64,000 nt of DNA from Actinomadura viridilutea (lineage in GTDB: Bacteria; Actinomycetota; Actinomycetes; Streptosporangiales; Streptosporangiaceae): contig PVNI01000004.1 of assembly GCA_003001795.1 (NCBI GenBank), positions 1 through 64,000 of the forward strand. The letters are read 5' to 3'. The position numbers were made by a program, and so were the translations under genes. The notes under the pieces are model-generated. The model saw nothing but the letters and a program-made list of their open reading frames with translations. It was not told where the DNA came from and ran no database searches. Below are positions 26,477 through 34,166 of this stretch, one piece after another. Positions within the stretch are counted from its first letter, which is position 1. Every line of letters begins with the position of its first letter.

Positions 26477-27895
26477 TCACCTCGCGTTGTCGGGGACGTA
26501 GAGGCGGATGTCGTCGACCAGCGCCGATCCCTCGTAGTAGTTCAGGTGCGGGTCGCCGATGATGAACGAGTCGGGGTAGGCCGAGCCCTTGGGCCAGGTG
26601 TGCTCGGTGACGTACGTCCCGGCGGGACCGGTGTGCAGCAGCCTGCGGTCGAAGCGGCCGTCGTATTCGCCGGGGGTCTGGTTGTAGTGCCAGATCGGAC
26701 GGCCGTCCTCCACGAACTTGTGGTGGACGCGCAGCGTGGTCTGGCCGATGTGGCGGAACGGGCCGCTCATTTCCAGCGTGTAGCCGGAGTCGTCGCGTTC
26801 CACCGCGAATCGGTAAGCGGCCTTGGGCAGCAGCTCGGGCTGCAGCTCAACGCTGGTGAGGTGCCCGTAAAAGCGGTTGCCCGGCCCGTACGGCCGGTCC
26901 ATGGAGACGTTCCCGCACGGAGTCTTGATGTAGTACTCGTTGCTGATGTTGTTGTTGGCGGCCTCGCGGAACTTGTCGCCGCGGACGAACAGGGCGTTGA
27001 CGCCGTTGAAGGAGCCGTCGAACGTGCGGTAGATCTTCCGGGTCTTCGGATTGCAGGTGCCGGCGTTCTTCCAGCGCTCGTCGTCGCTGTAGTAGCCGTC
27101 CATGATGACCTTGCGCCGGAAGTGGATGCCGGGGTTGCCGTGCGGCGCCGGCGTCGCGTAGTCGAGAATCGTCAGGTAATAGAAGCCGTTCTCCCGGGTG
27201 ACGTCGGGATACTCGCACCGGGATTTGCCGGGGAGGGCGCCCCAGAACGTCCACGGAAAGCGGGTCTTGCAGGGCTCGCGGGTGTACCCGTTGTGCTTGC
27301 CGTCGTAGTCGAAGGTGCCGTTCCGCTTGCCGCCGAAGTCGATGCCGCGCAGGGTCATCTCCACGCGGTACCGCCGCGGCAGCGGACGGGTGGGGCGGAT
27401 GAGCACCCCGGCGTCCCAGCTCGGCTCGTGGATGCGCGCGACCTTCTCCCCGTCCGGCAGCGTCGCGTTGGCCAGTCCCGGCCGGGAGTCGGGACGGCCG
27501 TCGCGGTCCTTGTCCACGGCGGCGATCTCGGCGGTGAGCCAGCCGTTCCGGCCGAACGCCACGCGCTTGCGGAACACGTTCAGCGTGGCGAGCCGCCGTT
27601 CGAACTCGGGTCCGCTGATCTTCTTCCACGCCTCGCCGTCGTCGTCGAACGCGTCGACGTGCCACGGGCTGCGCGGCCCCTGCGGGTCCAGACGCCACGG
27701 CGCCCGGTCGACCGGCAGGGGCCGGTCGAAGTCCTCCCGGGCGACCAGCGTCCAGCCCTTGCGTCCGACGCCGCCGGCCCCTCGTGCGGCGGCCTCGGAC
27801 GCGTCCTCCGCGGCGACCGGCCGGGCGGCGGGGGCCGCCGCCATGGCGGTCGCCCCCGCCGCCGCCGCCATGGTGACCTTCCAGCATCTCCTCAA
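26477..27895 (-). CDS. Secreted ConA-like (GH16-type fold) protein of the PTS operon
   Basis: Exported protein of about 472 residues. The signal peptide begins MRRCWKVTMAAAAGATAMAA, and the mature part starts near WTLVAREDFDRPLPVD. A jelly-roll carbohydrate-active fold is suggested by RYRVEMTLRGIDFGGKRNGT, SWDAGVLIRP, GPFRHIGQTTLRVHHKF and a terminal DDIRLYVPD strand. I could not find a clear EXDXXE pair of GH16 hydrolases, so it may be a lyase, hydrolase or lectin. I favour the TTG at 27895 (GGGAGG 8 bases before); an ATG at 27922 is the alternative. It presumably releases or captures the sugar taken up by the EIIC encoded next. Confidence 0.65.
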   Translation of the reverse strand: MRRCWKVTMAAAAGATAMAAAPAARPVAAEDASEAAARGAGGVGRKGWTLVAREDFDRPLPVDRAPWRLDPQGPRSPWHVDAFDDDGEAWKKISGPEFERRLATLNVFRKRVAFGRNGWLTAEIAAVDKDRDGRPDSRPGLANATLPDGEKVARIHEPSWDAGVLIRPTRPLPRRYRVEMTLRGIDFGGKRNGTFDYDGKHNGYTREPCKTRFPWTFWGALPGKSRCEYPDVTRENGFYYLTILDYATPAPHGNPGIHFRRKVIMDGYYSDDERWKNAGTCNPKTRKIYRTFDGSFNGVNALFVRGDKFREAANNNISNEYYIKTPCGNVSMDRPYGPGNRFYGHLTSVELQPELLPKAAYRFAVERDDSGYTLEMSGPFRHIGQTTLRVHHKFVEDGRPIWHYNQTPGEYDGRFDRRLLHTGPAGTYVTEHTWPKGSAYPDSFIIGDPHLNYYEGSALVDDIRLYVPDNAR

Positions 27896-28021
27896 GGCGT
27901 GGCCCTCCCTCTCCTCGAGCATCGGACGATGCGCTGCGCCCCCGGGGTCGCCGCGACCCGGCGCGCCGTGGTCGCGGCCGTGCGCTTTCAATGTGGTCCG
28001 CCCCTATCGGGACGGCGGTGC

Positions 28022-28037
28022 AGTGGTATTGACCAGT
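28022..28037. promoter_or_regulatory. GntR operator upstream of the PTS operon
   Basis: AGTGGTATTGACCAGT. Its reverse complement contains TGGTCAATACCACT, the same 14 bases found in the operator at 28911. It lies in the 226-bp gap between the regulator gene and the secreted-protein gene and shows that the structural genes have their own promoter under the regulator's control. Confidence 0.7.
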
Positions 28038-28121
28038 TGGGGGTTGCGAAGGGGGGAGCGGGGATCGCCCCGCCGCTCGGACGCCCGGGTCGAAGGCCCC
28101 TCCCGGACGGCCGGGCGGCCG

Positions 28122-28883
28122 CTAGTCGCCGGGCGGTCTGAGCTCCAGTTCCAGTCGGTAGCGGTCCCCGCGGTAGACCGAGCGGACGAACTCCACGGGC
28201 CTGCCCCGGTCGTCGCGGGTCAGCCGTTCGAACAGGAACGCCGGTGCGTGCACCGGCACGCCCAGGATGTCGGCCTCCTCCGGCGTGGTGACGGTCGGCT
28301 CGATCGTCTCCGAGCCGGAGGCCAGCGCGACGCCGTGCTCGCGCAGCAGTTCGTAGAACGACCCTCCTTCCAGGTCCTCGCGCCGCAGGCCGGGCAGCAG
28401 CGCGCGGGCCATGTGCAGCGTCTCGATGGCCATGGGCGAACCGTCCGCCAGCCGCAGCCGCCGAATGGTGAAGACCTCTTCCCCCGGCGACAGCGACAGC
28501 CTCCGGCCGATCTTGGCCCCGGCCGGCTCGACCGCGAACGACAGGACCCGCCCGCCGGGCTTCATCCCGCGCCGGATCATGTCCTCGGTGAAGGACGTCA
28601 TGGTCAGGGGCACCGCGATGCGGGGTTCGGCGACGTAGGTGCCGCTGCCGTGGCGGCGCTCCAGCCGCCCCTCGGCGACCAGCCGGTCGATCGCCGCCCG
28701 CAGCGTCGGCCGCGACACGCCCAGCTCTTCGGCCAGGCGCCGCTCGGACGGCAGCGCGTCGCCGACCTCCAGCTCGTCCAGCATGGCGAGCAGCTCCCGC
28801 CGCACCGCGCGCCGTTTCGTCGGCGTTCCCTGCGTTCCGTCATCGGATCGCAGGCCACCCGCGCCTTTCACCGTCGTTCCCAT
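28122..28883 (-). CDS. GntR-family (HutC/DasR-like) transcriptional regulator
   Basis: Repressor of 253 residues. The winged HTH (LPSERRLAEELGVSRPTLRAAIDRLV) spans about residues 43-68. The UTRA effector domain follows, with EEVFTIRRLRLADGSPMAIET and PVEFVRSVYRGDRYRLELEL. HutC-type regulators sense sugar phosphates or amino-acid intermediates. The gene is immediately upstream of, and in the same direction as, the PTS operon, with matching operators at 28022 and 28911. The operators resemble DasR sites but have a different centre (CAAT instead of CTAG), so this is a paralogue with its own specificity rather than DasR itself. Confidence 0.9.
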   Translation of the reverse strand: MGTTVKGAGGLRSDDGTQGTPTKRRAVRRELLAMLDELEVGDALPSERRLAEELGVSRPTLRAAIDRLVAEGRLERRHGSGTYVAEPRIAVPLTMTSFTEDMIRRGMKPGGRVLSFAVEPAGAKIGRRLSLSPGEEVFTIRRLRLADGSPMAIETLHMARALLPGLRREDLEGGSFYELLREHGVALASGSETIEPTVTTPEEADILGVPVHAPAFLFERLTRDDRGRPVEFVRSVYRGDRYRLELELRPPGD

Positions 28884-28910
28884 CGCCGACCACGGTACGG
28901 CGGGTCATCG

Positions 28911-28928
28911 AAGTGGTCAATACCACTT
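28911..28928. promoter_or_regulatory. GntR operator upstream of the regulator gene
   Basis: AAGTGGTCAATACCACTT: perfect 7-bp arms (AAGTGGT/ACCACTT) around CAAT. It lies 28 bp upstream of the regulator's start and shares 14 bases with the operator at 28022. This suggests autoregulation. Confidence 0.75.
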
Positions 28929-29070
28929 TCCGCGCCACGGAAGCCCCCGCCCAAGGCCCCGCCTGCCCGCGCGGACTCATCGATGGATCCGCGGTCTCCC
29001 ATGCGGGGAATGGGGGCGTTTCTCTGTATGTTGTACGGAATTACCGTCCACCTCCGAAGGGAGCACGCCC

Positions 29071-29727
29071 ATGTCCGGTTTCGACGCCGACGCCGAGTTC
29101 GATCGCCAGGTGCGGACGCTGCTGGAGCGCGGCCACCCCGCGGCCGCGGGCATGACGCCCGAGGAGTTCGGCGCGCTGCTCGAACCTCTGCGCGCGGCCG
29201 TGACCGCGCGGGCCGCGGCGATGGCGCCGCCGGAGGAGGGCCGCGTGCCGTTCGTCCTGGTGGTCACCAGGGAGGTGGTGCCTCCGGAGCGGGCCGTCGC
29301 CCTCACCACGCTGGCCGGGCGCGGCGCGCCCGGCGTCGTCGACCGCAACTTCGCCGACGGCGACCTTGCCCGCTTCGTCCCGACCGGGGAGGCGGCGCCG
29401 CCCGACGCGCGCGCCTACGCGCTGTTCGACGTCGACCGGGGCGAGGAGTTCCGCGGCGCGGTGCCCGAGGACGCCCTCGCCGCGATCGCCGGGCGGGGCC
29501 GCACGCCGTTGACGATCGAGGAGGGCATCGCACTGATCACCCAGTACCCGGCGGTGCTGGCCAAGAACAAGTGCTTCTCGCTGGGCGGCTCCCGGTGCGG
29601 CGACCGCCGCGTCCCCGCCCTCTGGATCAGCCGGAACGCGCCCAAGCTCGGCTGGTGCTGGGCGGGCAACCCGCACACCTGGCTCGGCATGGCCTCGGCC
29701 GCCGCGCGCGCCGCAGCCCCGCGGTGA
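29071..29727 (+). CDS. DUF5701 family protein
   Basis: Soluble protein of 218 residues of the actinobacterial DUF5701 type. It opens with a short helical region (FDRQVRTLLERGHP). The core contains VPFVLVVTREVVPPERAV, a GAPGVVDRNFADGDLARFVP segment and the conserved NKCFSLGGSRCGDRRVPALW and PKLGWCWAGNPHTWLG blocks with several Cys and Trp. No biochemical role is known to me. GAAGGGAGC precedes the ATG. It stands alone between the GntR gene and the GH3 gene. Confidence 0.75.
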   Translation: MSGFDADAEFDRQVRTLLERGHPAAAGMTPEEFGALLEPLRAAVTARAAAMAPPEEGRVPFVLVVTREVVPPERAVALTTLAGRGAPGVVDRNFADGDLARFVPTGEAAPPDARAYALFDVDRGEEFRGAVPEDALAAIAGRGRTPLTIEEGIALITQYPAVLAKNKCFSLGGSRCGDRRVPALWISRNAPKLGWCWAGNPHTWLGMASAAARAAAPR

Positions 29728-29749
29728 CGGCCCGCCCCGAATCTGGGTG

Positions 29750-29782
29750 TTGACGGGGTGGTCCAGAGCGGTCTAGACCGGT
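29750..29782 (+). promoter_or_regulatory. Promoter with DasR-type dre site, upstream of the GH3 gene
   Basis: TTGACG (29750-29755) and TAGACC (29774-29779) with an 18-bp spacer form a promoter whose -10 is part of AGCGGTCTAGACCGGT (29767-29782). That matches the DasR consensus AGTGGTCTAGACCACT at 13 of 16 positions, with a perfect GGTCTAGACC core. A bound repressor would mask the promoter. Control of a hexosaminidase gene by the aminosugar repressor DasR is the expected biology. Confidence 0.65.
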
Positions 29783-29820
29783 TAGGACCGGCAATCGATC
29801 TTCGTCCCGGAAGGAGCCGG

Positions 29821-31575
29821 ATGCTCCCCCACAGCCGACGCCTGCTCCCCACCGTCCTGCTCCCCACCGTCCTGACCGCCGCGGTCGGCCTGACGCTCGC
29901 GGTGCCCGGCGGGTCCGCGGCCGCGGCCCCGAGGCACCGTCCCTGCGATCCCGCGGGCCTCCTCGCCCGGATGACGGACGCGGAGAAGGTCGGGCAGATG
30001 GTCATGGCCATCACCCATGACGGGCCCGACGGGATGCCGAACGAGGAGACCCGGCGGTCGATCCAGGACCTGAAGATCGGGTCCGTCATCACCTCCGAGC
30101 CCCGGACGCCCGAGCTGGCCGCCCGCTACGCCAACCAGGTGCAGCGGTGGGCGGCCGACACCCGGCTGGGCCTGCCGCTGCTGGTGTCCGGCGACTTCGA
30201 GTTCGGCACCACGCACAACGTCCGCGAGGGCACCACGCCGCTGCCGAACGCGATGGGCCTCGGCGCCGCCCGCGACCCCCGGCAGGCGCGCGCCGCCGCG
30301 GTCATCACCGCGGCCGAGGCCCGGGCCATGGGGTTCCACTGGAACTACGCGCCGGTCGCCGACGTCAACACCAACCCGCGCAACCCGATCATCGGCGTGC
30401 GGTCGTTCGGCGAGGACCCCGCGCTGGTGAGCCGGTTGACGGACGCGCAGGTCCGGGCCTACCGGGCCGCCGGGGTCATCGCGACGCCCAAGCACTTCCC
30501 CGGGCACGGCGACACCGAGACCGACAGCCATCTCGGCCTGCCCTCCGTCGGCTACGACCGTGCCACGCTGGACCGCGTGCACCTGCCGCCGTTCCGCGCC
30601 GCGATCGCCGCCGGGGCGGACGCCGTCATGACCGCGCACGTGGTGGTCAAGGCCGTCGACCCCGACCTGCCCGCCACGCTGTCGCCGAAGGTGCTGACCG
30701 GGCTGCTGCGCGGCGAGCTGGGCTACCGCGGGCTGATCGTCACCGACGGCATGGACATGGACGCCATCGCCAAGAACTGGGGCACCCGCGAGGCCACCGT
30801 CATGGCGGTCAAGGCGGGCGCCGACGTCATCATGTCGACCGGCGCGTACGACACCCACGTGGACGCGGTGGACGCGCTGCTGGACGCGGTCCGCTCGGGC
30901 GAGCTGCCGCGGGCGCGCGTGGACGCGTCGGTGCGGCGCGTGCTGGAGCTGAAGTGCGCGTACGGCGCGTTCGAGCGCCGCTACGTCAGCCCGGAGGCCG
31001 CCGAGAAGGTGGCGGGCAACGCGGTGTTCCGGCGGCGCGCCCTCGACATGGGCGTCGCGGCGACCACGCTGGTGAAGAACGAGGGCGACGTGCTGCCGTT
31101 CGACCGGCGGGCGCGGGCGCGCACGCTGGTCGCCGGGGTGGTGCAGACCGACGAGCTCGCGCGGGCCGTGGCCGACGTCGCCGCCGGGCCGGTGACGTCG
31201 TGGCAGGCCGCCACGACCGACCCGACCGACGCGGAGATCGCCGAGGCGGTGCGGCGCGCGCGGAAGGCCGACCGCGTGCTGGTCGCCACGTACTCCTCCG
31301 GCGCCCTGCCGGAGGGCCAGGCCGAGCTGGTGCGCGCGCTGCAGGCGACCGGCAAGCCGGTCGCGGCGATCGCGACGGGGCTGCCGTACGACATCGCGTC
31401 CTACCCCGACGTCAAGGCGTACGTGGCGAGCTACGCCACCACGGCCCGCACGCAGCGGGTCGACATGACGATGCACCGGGCGGCGGCCGAGGTGGTGTTC
31501 GGCAGGCAGCCGGGCGGGCGGCTGCCGGTGTCGATCGCCGGGCTCTACCCGTACGGGCACGGCCTGCGCTACTGA
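29821..31575 (+). CDS. Secreted GH3 beta-N-acetylhexosaminidase (NagZ-like)
   Basis: Exported glycoside hydrolase family 3 enzyme of 584 residues. A signal peptide covers about residues 1-37. The NagZ signature KHFPGHGDTETDSHLGLP is near residue 224; its Asp-His pair acts as acid/base in this subfamily. The nucleophile Asp is in IVTDGMDMDAI near residue 309. After about residue 385 a second domain follows, longer than in minimal NagZ. It should release GlcNAc from chitin or cell-wall fragments outside the cell. GGAAGGAG precedes the chosen ATG. A dre-like site covers its promoter. Confidence 0.9.
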   Translation: MLPHSRRLLPTVLLPTVLTAAVGLTLAVPGGSAAAAPRHRPCDPAGLLARMTDAEKVGQMVMAITHDGPDGMPNEETRRSIQDLKIGSVITSEPRTPELAARYANQVQRWAADTRLGLPLLVSGDFEFGTTHNVREGTTPLPNAMGLGAARDPRQARAAAVITAAEARAMGFHWNYAPVADVNTNPRNPIIGVRSFGEDPALVSRLTDAQVRAYRAAGVIATPKHFPGHGDTETDSHLGLPSVGYDRATLDRVHLPPFRAAIAAGADAVMTAHVVVKAVDPDLPATLSPKVLTGLLRGELGYRGLIVTDGMDMDAIAKNWGTREATVMAVKAGADVIMSTGAYDTHVDAVDALLDAVRSGELPRARVDASVRRVLELKCAYGAFERRYVSPEAAEKVAGNAVFRRRALDMGVAATTLVKNEGDVLPFDRRARARTLVAGVVQTDELARAVADVAAGPVTSWQAATTDPTDAEIAEAVRRARKADRVLVATYSSGALPEGQAELVRALQATGKPVAAIATGLPYDIASYPDVKAYVASYATTARTQRVDMTMHRAAAEVVFGRQPGGRLPVSIAGLYPYGHGLRY

Positions 31576-31684
31576 CCGCCGGTCGTCCGTGGTCGAAACC
31601 GCCGACCCGATGACCACCCCCGGCCAGCGCCGCCCGTGGGGGGCTAAGGCGGCGCTGGCGCCGGCGGGGGGTGTGGGGGGTGGC

Positions 31685-32767
31685 TCAGTGGTCGCGGTCG
31701 GTCACCAGGTCGGCCAGGGCGCGCAGCTCGGCGCGGGGGCGGTCGGCGGGGGCGGCGGCGTCCAGCGCGGCGAACGCCTCGGCCTTCAGGCGGCGGGCGC
31801 GCCGCCGCGCCCAGGCCCGGCCGCCCGCCTCGTCGACCAGCGCGGCGGCGCGGGCGGCCTCCTCCTCCGACATCGGGCCGTCCCGCAGGTACAGGCGCGA
31901 CAGCGCGTCGCCCGCCCGGGTGCCCGACGCCAGGGCGGCCACCACCGGCAGCGACTTCTTGCGGCTGCGCAGGTCGGAGTGGACGGGCTTGCCGGTGACC
32001 GCAGGGTCGCCCCAGATGCCCAGCAGGTCGTCGACGAGCTGGAACGCCAGGCCGATCCGTTCGCCGAACCGCCGCAGCGCCCCGACCCGCGGCGGCTCGG
32101 CCCCCGCGTACGCGGCGCCGAGCGCGCACGAGGCGGCCAGCAGCGCGCCGGTCTTGCGGCCGGCCATGCGCAGGCATTCGGGCACGTCCACGTCGGTGCG
32201 CTCCTCGAACGCCACGTCCGCGCACTGGCCCTCCACCAGGTCCAGCACGGCGCGGCCGAGGGCGCGGACGGCCGCGGCGGCCACGCCGTCCGACCTCCCG
32301 GCCGACGGCGGCCCGGCGCCGCCGTCGGCCGCGTCCGCCAGGCTCGCGAAGGCGCAGGCCAGCAGGGCGTCCCCCGCCAGGATCGCCGCGTTCGCCCCGA
32401 ACACGCTCCACGCCGTGGGCCGGTGGCGGCGGGTGCGGTCGCGGTCCATCACGTCGTCGTGCAGCAGGGAGAAGTTGTGCGTCAGCTCGACGGCGACCGC
32501 GGCGGGCAGGCCGTCGACGGCGGAGCCGCCGACGGCCTCGGCCGACAGCAGCGCCAGCGCCGGGCGCAGCGCCTTGCCCGCGCCGCCGGCGGCGGGCCGC
32601 CCGTGCTCGTCCTGCCAGCCGAAGTGGTAGGCGGCGACGGCCCGCACGCCGTCGGGCATGGCGTCGACCGCCGCGCGCAGGGCCGGGCCGATCAGGGCGC
32701 GGCTCCACGCCAGCACCTCGGCGGCCGGGCGGGGCGGATCCGCCGGGGGCGCGGGCACGGCGCTCAT
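31685..32767 (-). CDS. Polyprenyl diphosphate synthase, encapsulin-associated cargo candidate
   Basis: Isoprenyl chain-elongating enzyme of 360 residues. The first Asp-rich motif [10 protein letters not shown] is at about 102-110 and the second, [12 protein letters not shown], at about 243-254; GKALRP (about 64-69) binds the pyrophosphate. It therefore condenses isopentenyl diphosphate with an allylic diphosphate. The first 15 residues are Ala/Pro-rich and about 146-163 is a Gly/Ala/Ser-rich insertion; either might serve as a flexible tether. Its ATG overlaps the stop of the second encapsulin gene (ATGA), so enzyme and shell are made together, which fits a cargo of a family 2B encapsulin. The product chain length is not readable. 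Confidence 0.9.
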   Translation of the reverse strand: MSAVPAPPADPPRPAAEVLAWSRALIGPALRAAVDAMPDGVRAVAAYHFGWQDEHGRPAAGGAGKALRPALALLSAEAVGGSAVDGLPAAVAVELTHNFSLLHDDVMDRDRTRRHRPTAWSVFGANAAILAGDALLACAFASLADAADGGAGPPSAGRSDGVAAAAVRALGRAVLDLVEGQCADVAFEERTDVDVPECLRMAGRKTGALLAASCALGAAYAGAEPPRVGALRRFGERIGLAFQLVDDLLGIWGDPAVTGKPVHSDLRSRKKSLPVVAALASGTRAGDALSRLYLRDGPMSEEEAARAAALVDEAGGRAWARRRARRLKAEAFAALDAAAPADRPRAELRALADLVTDRDH

Positions 32768-34134
32768 CGGCCGACCTCCACGTTCTCCAGCATCCCCAGC
32801 GCGTCGGGCACCAGCACCGCGGCCGAGTAGTAGGCGCTGACCAGATAGGACGCGACGGCCCGCGCGTCCACTCCGGTGAAGCGCACCGACAGGCCGGGCG
32901 CCACCTCGTCGGGGACGCCGGTCCGCCGGAGGCCGACCACGCCCTGCTCGTCCTCGCCGAGGCGCATCGCCAGGATCGCGGTGGTGCCGCGGGGGCTGAC
33001 GGGGATCTTGTCGCACGGCAGCAGCGGCACCCCGCGCCAGGCGTGCACGCGCCGCCCGTCCACCTCGACCGGACGCGGGTAGGCGCCGCGCTTGGTGCAC
33101 TCGCGGCCGAACGCGGCGATCGCACGCGGATGCGCCAGGAGCACCCGCGTCCCCCGGCGGCGGCTCAGCAGCTCGTCCATGTCGTCGGGCGTGGGCGGCC
33201 CCTCGCGGGTGGGGATGCGCTGCCGCAGGTCGACGTTGTGCAGCAGGCCGAACTCCCGGTTGTTGATCATCTCGCGTTCCTGTCGCTCGCGCAGCGCCTC
33301 GACGGTCAGCCGCAGCTGCTCCTCGAGCTGGTCGTGCGGGCCGTTGTAGAGGTCGGCGACGCGGGTGTGGACGCGCAGCAGCGTCTGCGCCACGCTCAGC
33401 TCGTATCCGCGGGGCTGGAGCTCGTAGTCGACGAACGTGCCGGGGAGCACCGGCTCCCCCTGGTGCCCGGACGCCAGCTCGATCGCCGCCTCGCCGTGCT
33501 TGTTGTGCGGAGGCGGGGACGCCGACCGGCGCTCGTCCAGGTGGGCGCGCAGCGCGTCGCACCGGCCGGTCAGCTCCTCGATGGCGGCGCGCGGCAGCGT
33601 CAGCACGGTGCAGGGGGTGAGCGCCCGCACGGTGGACGTCCAGCGTTCGTCGCCGCCCAGCAGGGCGCGGCCGCCGAAGAACGCGCCGTCGGTCACCACT
33701 CCGAGCCGGGTGAGGCCGCCGTACTCCCCGCAGCCCAGCACGGCGGCCTTGCCGTGCGCGATCAGCACGACCCGGTCGACCGGCCGCCCGGCCTCCACGA
33801 TCGTGTCGCCGGGCTCGTGGCGGCGCTGGACGAACCGTCCGGCCAGGGCCGCCAGGACCTCGGGGTCGTCCAGGCCGCGCAGCGCCGGAAGCTCGGTCAG
33901 CTCGGGCGGGACGACCCGCACGTCCTCCCCGGTGACCACGAACGACACCCGGCCGTCGCCGAGCCGGTAGGTCAGCCGCCGGTTCACCCGGTACGTCCCG
34001 CCGGGCACCTGCACCCACGGCAGCACGCGCAGCAGCCACCGCGGCGTGCCGCCCTGCGTCTGCGGCCTGGACTTCGTCGTGGTCGCCAGATTGCGCGCCG
34101 CCGCCGTGCCCAGACTCGACCGTTCCACCGTCAC
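32764..34134 (-). CDS. Family 2B encapsulin shell protein, second copy (EshA-like)
   Basis: Shell protein of 456 residues. The N-terminal arm contains [15 protein letters not shown] (about 8-22) followed by [22 protein letters not shown] cyclic-nucleotide-binding-like domain is inserted at about 88-200 ([37 protein letters not shown]). The HK97-type core then resumes with [20 protein letters not shown] and ends with [15 protein letters not shown]. It is a clear paralogue of the shell gene 32 bp upstream. It starts at a GTG with GGGAGGGAG before it. Insertion and core are both intact, so both proteins are expected to join the capsid. Confidence 0.9.
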   Translation of the reverse strand: MTVERSSLGTAAARNLATTTKSRPQTQGGTPRWLLRVLPWVQVPGGTYRVNRRLTYRLGDGRVSFVVTGEDVRVVPPELTELPALRGLDDPEVLAALAGRFVQRRHEPGDTIVEAGRPVDRVVLIAHGKAAVLGCGEYGGLTRLGVVTDGAFFGGRALLGGDERWTSTVRALTPCTVLTLPRAAIEELTGRCDALRAHLDERRSASPPPHNKHGEAAIELASGHQGEPVLPGTFVDYELQPRGYELSVAQTLLRVHTRVADLYNGPHDQLEEQLRLTVEALRERQEREMINNREFGLLHNVDLRQRIPTREGPPTPDDMDELLSRRRGTRVLLAHPRAIAAFGRECTKRGAYPRPVEVDGRRVHAWRGVPLLPCDKIPVSPRGTTAILAMRLGEDEQGVVGLRRTGVPDEVAPGLSVRFTGVDARAVASYLVSAYYSAAVLVPDALGMLENVEVGR

Positions 34135-34166
34135 GGGCCGCTCCCTCCCGCCGTGCGCACGCCCGC

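Noticed and set aside
31685..32767. Terpene cyclase (for example 2-methylisoborneol synthase) as the encapsulin neighbour
   Set aside because: The gene has the all-trans polyprenyl synthase motifs DDVMD and DDLLG with GKALRP, not the NSE triad of a cyclase.
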